From Rhipicephalus microplus (Eukaryota > Arthropoda > Arachnida > Ixodida > Ixodidae): a stretch of DNA of 64,000 bases. The DNA is taken from contig NC_134710.1 of the NCBI RefSeq assembly GCF_043290135.1, positions 253,303,592 to 253,367,591 on the forward strand. The letters are read 5' to 3'. Shown here one piece after another: positions 11,023 to 21,640 of this stretch. The notes under the pieces are model-generated. The model did no database searches and was not told the DNA's origin. It worked only from the letters and a program-made list of their open reading frames with translations. How positions within the stretch are numbered: the stretch's first letter is position 1; each line of letters opens with the position of its first letter. Position numbers and translations under genes: made by a program.

Positions 11023-11227
11023 TGTTGTATCGGCTGCGGTGTCACAGACTGGATGTCCACTGCGCATGTGTGAAGTTTATTTGCTCTGTTCCCTTCTCCC
11101 TTTCCCCTTACCACGATCTTATATTAACACCCTACTGCAGTTAATAAAGGTCATTCTTTGCCTGCCTTCGCAAACCGTGTCAACGTGCGTTCCTTTCGAG
11201 CCGTGGCCAGTATGCGGCGAATCAACA
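11023..11227 (+). repeat. 3' LTR of gypsy element 1
   Basis: It runs TGTTGTATCGG...ATCAACA, with AATAAA at 11,143-11,148. It is followed by the second AACAC target copy at 11,228-11,232. Confidence 0.96.
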
Positions 11228-11232
11228 AACAC

Positions 11233-12660
11233 TAAATCTTCTACCACCCCCTCTGTTCTCTAGAGCAAAGGTCTCTCAGTGGCCTAGCTTCTGTTGCTGC
11301 AGAAGAGAGTGGAAGGTTCTCCCTCTGTTCTCTAGAGCAGAGGTCTCTCAGCTGCGCAGCTGCTGTTGCTGCAGAAGGGAGTGGAAGTTTGGTTGCATGG
11401 TGTCTGCTTGTCTTGTCGTGGCTGCTGCTGCTTGACAAGGATGGACACAAGCACCTTCAAATACGTTGCAACAACTCGACTTTATGTACAGACACTTACG
11501 TACAAATTTACAAGGCTTCATCGTTGGAACTGCTACATGTTACCTCTGCAGAGCCAATAGTGCCGAGCACTGCTTGCTGTGACCAGAACGCCCGCGAGGA
11601 GTCGGGAGCCAGCTTTTATCCCCTCGGTTGCCCCTCCCGATTCTCCTCACGGTCAACCAAAACAATTCAGTCCATTTATGGGACAGACTAAAACACCTGT
11701 GGCCATCCTCTCATCTGGCTCTCTTAGTCAAGCCCTCGACCTCTCGGAGCGGGAGAGAGAGACGAAAGAACCGGCCTCCACACGATGTTCCGGGAACTGC
11801 GTGATAACACGATGGTCCCGCGGACTCTCATCCAAATGGATGGGTGTCGATACACCGGATGTCCTCACGTCGCCCACCGGCACTCCACTGGCAGGGGACC
11901 AGCTAGCTGGTTGTTAAAAGCGGCGACTGACCGCGGTCTTCTTACCAGAACAGGCGCTCTTACGCCGGGAGAAGACTCACCCCCCTAGCCTGTGACGGCA
12001 GACCTTACAGGGAGTACAACTGCAAAAAAGAAACCACGCTCAGGCGGTTACTTCTATAAGAAGCAACAGTTATTTAAGGCAGAAGAAAAATGATGTTTTG
12101 TTTGACTTGGCCAGCCTTTCGAAGTGCGTGCAGGTATTTGATAAGATGTATACGATTGATGTACAAGAATACAATCAGAAATAAATTTCAGAAAACTGGC
12201 CACAAACACGCTGGATTCAAACTCACGACCACTCATTCAGCATGCGCCAACACTAACTACTACACCACATTATGCTTTGTTTTATTGCCAACACCCCATT
12301 ATGCTATTTTTTTTCGTTACTAACTACACCGCATTGTGGTACAGCACCTACTGAAAGGAAACAGGCTTGTGTGTAGGCACCGATGGGTCGTTAGTAAACA
12401 GCCCGAACATTCCTGCAGTTACTCCAAAAACGGGCGCTTTAGTACTCAAGCAGGGCAGTGCCCCTTCTTGTTGTGGTGTGTGCAATCTATTGCGCACATT
12501 TCGTCTTTTGTTGGAACAAAGATCCCTTTTCGGGGTAACTGCGCAGTTCCTCTGGAAAACTTTTTAGAATGTATACGGCGTTGCCAATGAGCGGTTGTGT
12601 AGGCCAAGCGGTCGTTTTTACTACCAGACGCTGCCTGCGTCCGTCTTGCGAGGCGAGAAA
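11233..12660. other. Unassigned sequence after gypsy element 1
   Basis: Apart from a tandem duplication near its start, I see no gene and no clear match to the second copy of the duplicated region. A reversed tRNA box-B-like word (GGATTCAAACTC) near 12,212 may be a SINE remnant. A run of 14 G occurs near 12,661-12,675. The 11.5-12.0 kb part is GC-richer than its neighbours and could be a solo LTR, but I found no matching ends. Confidence 0.4.
11249..11392. repeat. 72-bp tandem duplication
   Basis: CTCTGTTCTCTAGAGCA occurs at 11,251 and again at 11,323. The sequence between, including GGTCTCTCAG and GTTGCTGCAGAAG, is repeated with a few changes. Confidence 0.9.
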
Positions 12661-14640
12661 GGGGGGGGGGGGGAGGGGCGGAAGGAGCAAACAGTTTACA
12701 CGAGACGCAAACATGCGGCACAAGGTGTGAGGCACAAGCGTGCACACTGAAGGTGTGGAGATTGCCGCTGACGCAGGATGCGTGACATCGTGTGACTAAG
12801 AAAATCTCCGCATTAAAAATTGAGCAAACAATTGAAGAAAATTATTTTTTTTGAATAATGGCTCACTTAACATAGAAATTCCATATTCAACTCCCAAATA
12901 AGACTCGTGACTGCGCTAAGCTAAACGCTCACATTATGTGGGTGTGTTTTTTAACGTAGAAAGAAAATATTTGTCGAAAGTTTTTTATGAAGAAAGAGAA
13001 CAATTTGACATGTAAAAAAGAAACTGCGCGAGAATTGGGGTTTTCAGCAGCTACCGATTGCCTGTTTTCTTGTGCGAACAGAATGAACGCGTTGGGGGCT
13101 GCAGGATGCGCCACCACCACTGGTCATGCCGTACTTCGTTGCTCATCAACGGATCTGTCATGCTGAGGCTGATGGGCTGCGTAAAACATATATGTAAACA
13201 AAAAAGTACGCAAGTCCATCAATCTGTTCCTCCCTCCCTTTTTTGTTTTTGTAGGAAGTGAAGCTAAGCTACACAGGGATAGGAAGAAAGGACGATCGAG
13301 ACGAGTGAACATGGATTGATACCCACTAACCCGATATACTTGTTTAATAAGTCTCTATTCTGGTTCTCTGTTCTGCACATTATCAACATTTTCTGGATGA
13401 AAGGGGCCGTGAAAAGGCCGCTTCTAAATAGACAAGGTGAAACCACCAGAGCCACACCTATTAGGTATGTGAATTTTTGGGTGACGTCTGCGTAAAGAGA
13501 ATATCCCTACATAAATGATTACTACGGAAAATTGTCTGTGCTCGATTAGCTTATTGAGGCTTTGTCTCGATAAGCGGCCTTGCAGGTCTACTCTTCTTAG
13601 ACTGAAGTCACCTAAAGCTAAACTCTTCCGCTTTCCGAACGCTCAATCGAAGCACAGCAAGATGCCACAAGAAAGGTTCCTGTCGCTGTACGCACGTCCA
13701 ATCACAACCTTCACGGGCTAACGAAATTTCCAAAAGGTTCCTTCAAATTCTCCTGTACCTCATCCGGTGGAGTTGTCGCTTCCATTGCTGCACTTGCTGC
13801 AGGCTGCTCCTTCTGAGGAGAAGCGATGACCCTCCAGAGCATCTGAGACAGCGGTTGACGACGATTTCTGACCATCCTTGGCAGCACCGTCTATGGAGTT
13901 CAAACTGTCCGGAAAGCCTCCGTCATTGAATTGCGAGCTGGCCACCGATGAGTAGTCGGCCTCTTTGTCCATGAACGTGGCTGCAAGGACGTGTTGAGAG
14001 CTTCGTACACCCGCCTTCTCACAAACTTCTAAGGTGTAACTTCCATTTCGTCTTGCACAACTAATTCAGTAGAAGTGAATGTGAATGCATTTGTTTAGGT
14101 TAAAGATAGGGATGTTAAGTTAATTTTTATATGGTTGGAAAGGGCGCTAAGCGTTCCTCCACAGTAGCCACAAGTGAACGTGGTTAACTCTACAAGGCCA
14201 GCTTTTAGCTCACCTCTATTCAGCACTCAAGAAACCTGTGCGGCCACTACGTTCTAGAGTCCAAAATCGGGCTTCGAGGTTTTTCTATGATTCACTGAAA
14301 ATTTTACTATTCCACAGAAGTGTTGGGCCCTTGAACCACTACGACTAATATAGTACCATTGACGAGTTCAGAAAGGAAATTACGAGCATTCATTGCATAA
14401 TTTGTTTAAAATTCAGAAAAGAAAGTAAGGTACAATAACCTCGGAAGCAACCAGCGCTTTCATATAGGTAGCAGTGCACTTGAGGTTGTAAAATCATACG
14501 TATTTTTAGGGCAGGTAGTAACCGCGGAGCCAATCCATGCGACTGAAGTAACTAGAAGAATAAAGAATGGAGTACGGAGCACATTTGACAAGCATTCTCA
14601 AATCATGCATAGTAGGTTGCGATTATCTCTCAAGAGAAAG
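12661..14640 (+). repeat. Duplicated block A4 (partner B4)
   Basis: This block aligns with 52,370-54,545 over most of its length. Landmarks are GAGACGCAA, AACTCCCAAATAA, AACAG(A/C)(A/G)TGAAC, CTGTCATGCTGA, GGGCTGCGTAAAACA, GAGACGAGTGAAC, TTGGTTCTCTGTTCTG/CTGGTTCTCTGTTCTG, GTCACACCTATTAG/GCCACACCTATTAG, CATGGACAAAGAGGCCGA in reverse complement, and TCGGGCTTCGAGGTTTT. A minus-strand frame from 13,972 to 13,760, starting MDKEAD, is open in both copies. Most differences in it change the amino acid, so I do not call it a gene. Confidence 0.85.
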
Positions 14641-15400
14641 GTATACAGGGTGCACACATAAATAAGCCAAAATTTTAAAATGAAAGACACTTCAGTGGCG
14701 AACTGAACCAAACGCGTACTACTCGCACTATCCTGTAGATGCTCAGGCTCTTTTTTAATTCTTTTCATACTAAATAATTGTTAATACTTAATTACCTATT
14801 TTTTATTTGTAGGCTGTTAACCAAAAATATGAAAACTGAGATGTAGAGCACCTTCTGAAACCGCCGACTAAATTGTTTTCTGTACGATACGTCTCGCGCT
14901 GATAATTTTTCCGCGTCGTAAAGAAAGCCTATAGCAGCACTACAGCAGTGCACTCGTGGTCAGTCTTACGGCTTCTTTTCACAATTAGTGGGCTTTCATT
15001 ACAGCGTAGAAAAAATAACAGCTCGAGACGTATCATACAGAAAACAATTTAGTCGGTGGTTTCTGCAAGTGCTCTACATCTCAGCGTTTATGTTTCGGGA
15101 TTCCGGGATGCCCATAAAATTTAGGTAATCAAGAATTATTATGGAATTAGTATTGTAAGAAATAAGAAAGAGCCTGAGTACCTACAAGTTAGTGCGATTA
15201 GTATGCGTTTGGTTCATTTCGCCTTCCATTCGCCTTTCTTTTTCAAATTCTTGGCTAAAATTATGTGGGACACCCTGTATAACCGCTACATATTACGGGA
15301 GCTTAGCTACAGAGCAGAAATCTGGAAGATTACTAAGAGGGTTGATGTTAAGGATGACGCATCGAGCAGTAGAAATAAAAACGTGGCTGACCCCACTATA
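14290..15400 (+). pseudogene. RTE-like LINE reverse transcriptase C-terminal remnant, split by a foldback element
   Basis: Short translated motifs fit the region after the catalytic core in RTE-clade LINEs. EVVKSYVFLGQVVT and EVTRRIKNGVRSTFDK lie before 14,640, and ILRELSYRAEIWKITK follows after 15,284, on the other side of the foldback insertion. The partner block B4 carries the corresponding EVVNEYFYLGQ at 54,285-54,545, so this LINE landed before the duplication. Frames shift and stops occur, so it is dead. The clade call rests on a few motifs. Confidence 0.6.
14644..15279. mobile_element. Foldback (palindromic) Tc1/mariner-like non-autonomous element
   Basis: The two halves of this 636-bp stretch are inverted copies. 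The left end reads TACAGGGTG, the right end CACCCTGTA. Paired inner words include AACCAAACGC, ACTCAGGCTCTTT/GCTCAGGCTCTTT, GATGTAGAGCAC, CCGACTAAATTGTTTTCTGT and GATACGTCTCG. TA flanks both ends (14,642-14,643 and 15,280-15,281). TA target duplication and CAGGG-type ends fit Tc1/mariner-derived MITEs. It has no transposase frame. The partner copy B4/B5 lacks it. Confidence 0.85.
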
Positions 15401-15639
15401 TAAGAATCGGTATAACACGAATGTGAAACGCGTCTTTGCAGATGTAGTTGAAGGTTCAATGTGTATTGTTTCAGCAACAGCACCAAACTGCAAGGTCCCC
15501 TTAAGAGCTGCAAGCAGCTAGAAATTGTAGTGCACGCCACAAGCAGAAAGCACGCACTGATATCGAATAAACAGTGCGAGCACAGACTAAGAACTGTAAC
15601 GCCCTGTGCTCTTTGGACAGAAAAAAAAGGGTACAATAC
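15401..15639. other. Unassigned spacer between A4 and A5
   Basis: No gene or repeat is recognised. Confidence 0.4.
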
Positions 15640-15835
15640 GAGCGCACATCTGTACATTGGACAAGCCCAAAGAACTGTGACAATCCTAACTGCGTCGTGC
15701 GTCAGCAGCGTGCTCCTTCCGTAAACGCTGCCTTGAAAGCGTGCGACGTGAACTTCGTCTTCTCCCGAACGAGTTTCTTTAGCGCCCGCGTAGGCGAGAT
15801 CACGCTCCGTGGAGGCAACGACCTTTAGAGCACGC
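15640..15835 (+). repeat. Duplicated block A5 (partner B5)
   Basis: This block aligns with 54,585-54,765. Shared landmarks are GAGCGCACA, CTAACTGCGTC, AGCAGCG(T/C)GCT, TCTCCCGAA and CTCCGTGGAGGC followed by GACCTTTAGA. In the partner a SINE follows immediately. Confidence 0.8.
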
Positions 15836-17554
15836 CCAACGCTAGAAATACTGTATAAGCTACCTTTAATAGGGAGCATATACAGTAACCCTTGCCGACG
15901 GCGAGCCTGCCGTGCCATCTCAGCAATGGCAACGAAAACACGCAGGAGTTTAGAATCCTTGAGGACTGCCCAACGGTGTATGGTGTATATAAATGACTTG
16001 CCGTTAGCATTTCAGACGACGTACATTTTGTGGCGTTGTGGTCGGCGCCACACGCTGGAAATTCGCAATGCCCATGGCCTATAGGTAGCCCACCGTGCAT
16101 TCTAAGATGGCTGCGGGAAGTTGATCAACTTGTGGACTCGCATAGGAAAAGACAGGACGCACGGACGTACTCGCCGTGCCGCGTTCGCCAGATGAACTCT
16201 CAATCGTCAAATGAACCAAAGTGTTTCCCAAATGATAAGAACTACTCCATTTTCACTACATCAATTTTTGCCGAAGTGAGAAAGGTGGTTGTCCCCTAAC
16301 TGACCTGCATCAGCGAAGCTTTGTGTACCTTGTACATGCTATAAAAATCTTCGCAAAGCAGAATTCACGTATGAACTGAACGTCACTCCGATACAATTTG
16401 TGCAGAGCCCGCCTGGCGGAATTGCCGAAGTAGTAGGCCCCGAGCAAGTATACAGTGCAGCGTCGCGGCTCCACAGGTCCGAATGTTTAACGTAGCGATG
16501 GTTTGCAAGTTTACAACGCCGTCATCCTTACTTGCCTTGTAAGCATCATGCGCTGGTTCTTCAACGGAGTACAAACATTTACTTTCCCATTAAGTAGCGC
16601 TTGTGTCCCAGCCATGACATTACCCTAGTGTGCCGTTCACTCCACCCGGTTGGTGCAGCTTTCATCAGCACGATCGAAACAAGGATATCGAAACGATTTC
16701 ACGCGTACGGTTTTCGAAACGCCAAAATTGTGAAAATTGGTGAAGAACAACGTCGTTCGGACGGCACCGGTGAAGCGCAGTAGAAGTTAGCGTACACTGT
16801 AGTTGTACCTGCATATTTCATTGCTCTAATCAATTCGCTTCACAAGTCAAGCTCGAGTATGTTGGCGGCATGCAGTGCTGTGTAATATTCACTTTAATGG
16901 GGCTACATCTAATGCGCAATAAAAACAATGCTTTTATTTTGAGCTCACTGAAGAATATTGTGCTAACAAAGTAACTTACGAGCGTGAAAAAACATTAATG
17001 CACCACGTGGCATGAAGTGCAGCTAGCAGCTCGTGAGCTAGCAGCTGATTGTTCATCAACGCTGTGGTCTTCATCTTCTTTGAACAACAAAGACGTTGCT
17101 TTAGCACTTTGCACCGACCCCCACTACCCGCTCTGCGCGATGAACGAAAGTGAAACCGTAAAAAGGTTCGTAGACAGTTATATAGCTAACCCGATTCAAT
17201 CCGAAGCCTGTACTTCCCATATTTCCCATGGGGTACACGTTCACAGAGCGAGATTCCTCTCTAGGTAATATCTAAGAAACTCTATGGCGTTGACTGTCTA
17301 TGCTTGGCTAGAATCGGAACGCAGTCAAAATAGCGAAGCGCGAGTGACCGACGCAACCGGCATCCATAGGCCTGCTCAGGTAGTCATGGGATACCTGAGG
17401 GAGTGTGCAGGGCAGAGACGCGTGTGCGTGTAAACCATTTGGCCGCATTAAACCGTCAATTCGACTCACTTGAACGCTGACACGAGATGCTGTGCCCTAA
17501 CGTGTTTGCTGAGAGAATGCGAGGGGGAGTGGCTACAGGTGGCACGGTGCCATT
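15836..17554. other. Long stretch without recognised features
   Basis: I read this on both strands and found only short open frames with no recognisable motif and no clear partner in the second copy. Confidence 0.45.
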
Positions 17555-17886
17555 GTACGGACGGAGGGAGGGACCGCCAAACGAACGTAAGCATCAGGCA
17601 TCAAAGGCGATCACCTTAACAATTTAGAGCAGATAGCGGTCGCAACACCTTCCCGACAAAGATGAACCTAGATCTTACCCCTAAAATTTAGGAAATGGTC
17701 TTTCCTAGTGGTACCTTCGAGATCGGACGGAGGGACGGATAGCCGGATGGACTTGAGCATCAGGCATCAAAAGGCTATCACCTAAAAATTTAGAGCGGAT
17801 AACTGTGGCAACGCCTTACCAAGAATGGTGAAGCTAGATCTTGCCCCCAAAATTTAGGAAATGGTTTTCCTGGTCGTACCTTTGCG
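17555..17886. repeat. Tandem dimer of a 166-bp unit
   Basis: GCATCAGGCATCAAA occurs at 17,591 and 17,757. Each copy continues with CTATCACCT/CGATCACCT, TTTAGAGC(A/G)GATA, AGATCTT(A/G)CCCC and AAAATTTAGGAAATGGT. GGACGGAGGGA starts both units. Confidence 0.9.
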
Positions 17887-18149
17887 AATAAATGGCCTTG
17901 ATGTGATAATATAATTGGTAGTTTAGTTGCAAACATATTCTCGGTGAAAGGTACAAATCGAGATAAGTACTGGTGACTTGGTCTCCAACAACAAATGCGT
18001 CTAAGTCTTCAAAAGACTTAGACGCATTTTAGGACAACCGTTTACAGAATGACTCACGTTGAGCAATGCCTGCACGCAGAAGGTTTCCATAGCGTTCGTC
18101 ACTAAATAGGAGCCCGCAATAGGTGAGCGTACGACGCATGCGCAGCGCT
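17887..18149. other. Spacer with a perfect hairpin
   Basis: No gene is seen. The only structure is the hairpin listed separately. Confidence 0.5.
17993..18029. other. Perfect 17-bp inverted repeat with 3-base loop
   Basis: AAATGCGTCTAAGTCTT (17,993-18,009), loop CAA, then its exact reverse complement (18,013-18,029). It is not followed by a T-run. In this decayed context a perfect stem suggests a young event or a replication slip, not a conserved RNA. Confidence 0.97.
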
Positions 18150-18655
18150 AACGCAAAGCTTTGCGTTGGATGCTCTAGAAATAGTAAACTCGGCAGGCTT
18201 GTGGTAAAAACTGCTATTTTCTCTTCGCCGAATGAAAACGCTTCGTCGTGCTCCTACTAAGAAGGCTGTCGCACCCGCCATCTTGTAGGAGGCACGGATT
18301 TACCCTTCAGCAATAATATCCGCTCAATCGCCCACTAAGTCGAACGTCATGGATTCCCATCCAGTAATTTGTTTACACCAACTTACTTGTGTTCATTTCA
18401 ACCTGCTTGACAGAGTTACGGGCCCCTCGGAAGGGGAATGTCAGGAACAGCCGGTTCCGCAATTGAAGTCCTGGCGACAAGACCTCACCGTTGGCTTGTA
18501 GCGGCCACGATTTCTAGCTTGATTGCGCCTCAATATTCGAAGAACCACAGTAGAACGTAGTCGCTCAGGCTACGGCATGCAGGAACATGCCCCAGCGCAA
18601 GGCTCGTGCGTTCAAAATAAGGCGACGTGCACGCGGATATGTTCTTCGTCGTCGT
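18150..18655 (+). repeat. Duplicated block A6 (partner B6)
   Basis: This block aligns with 59,204-59,695. Both start with the 18-base perfect palindrome AACGCAAAGCTTTGCGTT. They share CCATCTTGTA(G/A)GAGGCA, TTTACCCTTCAGCA, CACT(A/C)AGTCGAA, GGAACATGC(C/A)CCAGCGC and GCGGATAT(G/C)TTCTTCGTC. In the partner, an I-group LINE begins right after the shared GTCGTC. The block may also be an independent dispersed repeat, because the 2.3 kb before it has no partner. Confidence 0.8.
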
Positions 18656-19149
18656 CACTTTATGGTATGTTGCACGTCAAAATTGGCTTGAAATTTTAGG
18701 GAAAGGCCATGAGTTTGTGGATAATAAATATCAGCATCTACACGGAGTGAATGATGTTGAGATGGGCGAAGGCCCGGAGGTTTTTTCGGTCATTTAGTGA
18801 ATCTTCCGAGAACCTCGCCAGCAAAACTGAGAACCTCGTCGCTTCCGCTCTCGCACTCCGAATCCGGCCGCTTCTCATTGCGCACATTTCGCGGCGGCGT
18901 CCTGACGCGCACCAATTTTGGATCCGCCCGCCACCGCGCTCGTTATCCGACACGTACGGGGGAAATTCAGGAAAACGAGAGATAACGGGCGCAGACAGCC
19001 AATCGGAGAGCAGAGGCGCCTCCAATGTCCTTTAGAATTCATTGACACAACCACCACATTGCAGAAATCTCTATGCGAAAGCACCATCTAAAAAATAGAC
19101 AAGAAATTGAGATGACGGCACAAGATATGTACATCTAGTATATTGTCAG
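18656..19149. other. Unassigned, GC-rich centre
   Basis: No partner is visible in this window. The 18,840-18,960 stretch is GC- and CG-rich (GCGCACATTTCGCGGCGGCG). Frames are open for about 90 codons on both strands at the same place, as expected for GC-rich non-coding DNA. A MITE is possible, but I see no terminal repeats. Confidence 0.35.
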
Positions 19150-19489
19150 TCATCATAAGGTCACCCCACTGCTGTTTGCATAAAACTCTAGTCTATTGTA
19201 TGATAAGGAAGACGTTACAGGGTATGCCAGAGCAACGGATATTCCTACACCATAAAGAGCTTTTAACAGACAATAATCTAACACACAATAATGCCAAGGA
19301 ATGTTGGTCAACACGTAGTGATATATCGTGTACGAGTGCAAAATGTTGCGTGACTTTGGAGCAAATGTATGAGCAGATGTATGGAAGGAGGGACCTTAGT
19401 CAGGCGCAGAGGTAATCTGCCTTTAGTCCCGTCAACCTAGGCAATCATTGTTTTTGTCTGAATAAACAGTGAATGAGTGAATGAGAGAA
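19150..19489 (+). mobile_element. Possible LINE 3' end with (GAATGAGT)-type tail
   Basis: The segment ends with GTCTGAATAAACAGTGAATG followed by AGTGAATGAG repeats. An AATAAA plus a short tandem tail is how CR1/L2-type LINEs often end. It abuts the broken reverse transcriptase on the other strand. CAATAATGCCAAGGAA near 19,286 also occurs three times in 49.0-49.95 kb. Confidence 0.4.
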
Positions 19490-19720
19490 TGAGACACCTT
19501 TTCGAAAACCCTGCTGACAGTATAGTACTTGTTCCTATTCGAGATGTTTGGTTATATGCGGTAAGATGATGTGTTTCAAAAGTTGGCAGTCTGTTCATGC
19601 CAGTGAGATGGGTCTGTAGTTAGAGGGTTCGGTTTTACTTCCTGATTTATGAATAGGAGTTGCTTCAGCTGTTTTCCAGTCATTTGAAAGGGGTGCTGAG
19701 GACAATAATTTGTTAAAGAT
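19490..19720 (-). pseudogene. CR1/L2-like LINE reverse transcriptase, N-terminal piece
   Basis: On the minus strand the sequence encodes TPIHKSGSKTEPSNYRPISL followed by a frame carrying LLKHIILPHI and QQGFRKG. These are the first conserved blocks of a non-LTR reverse transcriptase. The catalytic YADD part is missing because the element is cut at 19,490 by an unrelated tail. Between this piece and the endonuclease at 20,080 the frame is too damaged to follow. Confidence 0.75.
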
Positions 19721-20079
19721 AATAAATAAGCACTTCGCCATCCACTCAGCGTACCTGTGAGGAATGCATTTCATATGTTGTCAGGTGCTGATGATTTCTT
19801 GGAGTCTAGAGTGTCTAGACCCTAAGACTCTCGGTAGTCTACATCTATGGTTCCTTCATCCTTGCGAGTTTTGGGTTTATGTGCTTTCAAAATTTTGCTG
19901 GGGCTGACTTCAAAAAGTTTGTGTGTGTATTTGTGAAGTAGAAGTGTTTAGCTCTCTTAATTTTTGATTTCACATATTCAATAGCCGTGCTGAGATTATG
20001 ATGTGTGTATTTTAATGGGTTAGTTTCCATAGCTTTTTCATCCTTTTGACTTTTCGTTTGGCGTGTTTAACTTCGCGCG

Positions 20080-20900
20080 TTATACAAAGAATATGCTTAT
20101 TGCATTTCTTTTTTTTCTAATTGGCACGTAATTATTTATACAATGAGATAAGATCGCTTTTATCGCGAGCCAGAAGGCGTCAATGTCGGTGCTGCTGTTA
20201 CGGGAAAGTTCCGCAAACGTCTCATACTCATCGGCAAGGTGATAAAGTATATTAGTGTCCTCAGCTTTTCTGTAGTCTGGGTACGCGGTTATTTCTTGAG
20301 GGGTAACAGTGTCACAAATGGGCATGGAGCAAGATTTCACCTTGTGATTGGAAATGTCATCTAGTAGACATAAATAATCTTCTGTGCTTTTGAAGTGATG
20401 GCTGATAATTATTAAATATATATTGAACAGGTTGGATTTCTGTACACGTGCTGGTTCAGTTACTATTTGTGTAAGCTTGAATGCTAAGTTAAAATCAAAT
20501 AAAACATCCACACAAGGAGAATTGTGCTGCATTGCCAAGTTACATGAGGTGCGTTACAATCACCGGTGATTGTTAATCTGCATGTCGGCGAATCTTGTTC
20601 TGTGTATTCATGCAAACGGCATACGATGTTACAGTCGGACGAAGGACTGCGGTATACACACACAGCCAATGACTACATTGCATGAGTCGTAGCTCAGCTT
20701 CCAAAAGATTGCCTCAGCGTCCACAACATCAGGTAATACTAAAAAGAGGAATAGCTTTTTTACTAGAATTGCCACACCTCCACCTCACGTCGTCCAGTCT
20801 TTCCTGATGATAGCGCAGTTGAGCGTGGTTATCTCCTAATCTTTAAGATCACCTCTTAGCCATCTTTCTGTAAGTGTTACGAAGTCTGGGTCAAACGGCA
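20080..20900 (-). pseudogene. CR1/L2-like LINE apurinic endonuclease domain
   Basis: The minus strand contains AVCVYRSPSSD, then LTITGDCNAPHVTW, which corresponds to the GDFN motif with Phe replaced by Cys. In the next frame it has LAFKLTQIVTEPARVQ, NLFNIYLI and ISNHKVKSCSM, the SDH block with Asp replaced by Asn. This is the order of an APE-type endonuclease that nicks the target for target-primed reverse transcription. The open stretches are 20,669-20,484 and 20,538-20,080. The frame change between them and the altered catalytic residues show that it is dead. An N-terminal part near 20,780-20,900 is recognisable only weakly. Confidence 0.8.
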
Positions 20901-21330
20901 AAAGCAAGGCTTCAAGGGAATATGTTTTTTTTTTCAATATGCTACGGGCACTTATGTTCAAGAAGGACATGTTGGATGTTAATTTCGGTGAGGGCGAAGA
21001 TTTACAGTGCTTCGCTGTGGGTTTTTTGTATCAGTATTGACGGAACCAGATTTCAAGGGAACAACAGTATTGTTCTCCTTGTCACAGTAGAAGATATTTT
21101 CTATTATTTGTAGTTTATCCTAAGTTAGACAGCCTTTATCGCCCCATTCTTTCATTGAATTTGTGAAATTCCACAATTTTTTTCGCAGATCACGTAAGCA
21201 TGGTGAAAATTTTTCGAAAGTTGAGAGTTCTGATCCCTTCAACTTCGAACAATTTTTCAGAATTTGGTTTTGTCCCGAAAATTGAGAAGTTTAAGAATTA
21301 TTGGTCTTGTTTTAGAAATATCTGGCCTAC

Positions 21331-21640
21331 CTAGTCTATGAATGCATTGGATACTTTTTGAAAACCTCTTATTTTACTGTAACTACTAACACGTCTTCGC
21401 TTTCCACTACCATACACTAATAAATTAGATCTTCTGAAGTGGTTTTCGAGATCGTCCTGTCTTAGTTCTCGTGTTGAAACGACTTTCTGTAGTTCTCGTG
21501 TTGAAACGACTTTCTGTAGTTCTCGTGTTGAAACGACTTTCTTTAGTTCTCGTGTTGAAACAACTTTCTGTTTCAACATGACAGAAAGTCGTGTTGAAAC
21601 GACTTTCTGTTCTCGTATTGAAACGACTTTCTTAACGACC
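21331..21640 (-). pseudogene. LINE ORF1 fragment with 9-residue coiled-coil repeats
   Basis: The minus strand encodes four near-identical nonapeptides, KVVSTRELQ, followed by QDDLENHFRRSNLLVYG. The last part matches the DLENRSRR-N-L motif found after the coiled coil in LINE ORF1 RNA-binding proteins. At DNA level the repeat is a 27-bp minisatellite, with copies starting at 21,464, 21,491, 21,518 and 21,545. Further degraded copies lie to 21,640, some in inverted orientation. Its position 5' to the endonuclease and reverse transcriptase on the same strand places all three in one LINE. Confidence 0.7.

Larger units (their letters stand above)
6761..11227 (+). mobile_element. Ty3/gypsy LTR retrotransposon, full length but decayed
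   Basis: Two LTRs, a primer-binding site, a polypurine tract and a 5-bp target-site duplication (AACAC) define a 4,467-bp insertion. The coding order is gag with zinc knuckle, protease, reverse transcriptase, RNase H and integrase, which is the Ty3/gypsy order. No env-like frame follows. At least four stop codons interrupt pol in frame (8,560, 8,653, 9,361 and 9,964). Two more interrupt gag (7,098 and 7,284), and there are about three frameshifts. The LTRs differ at roughly 13-14 sites plus a 3-base gap over about 205 bases, so the insertion is not recent. Confidence 0.96.

Noticed and set aside
11249..12000. Solo LTR of a BEL or gypsy element.
   Set aside because: The region has promoter-like and GC-rich parts, but I could not find TG...CA ends, a target duplication or a second copy.
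13760..14030. Minus-strand frame starting MDKEAD that is open in A4 and in B4 (53,723-53,977), with a possible splice acceptor upstream in A4.
   Set aside because: Most codon differences between the copies change the amino acid, B4 stops early, and no domain is recognised. DNA-level homology of the duplicated blocks explains the similarity.
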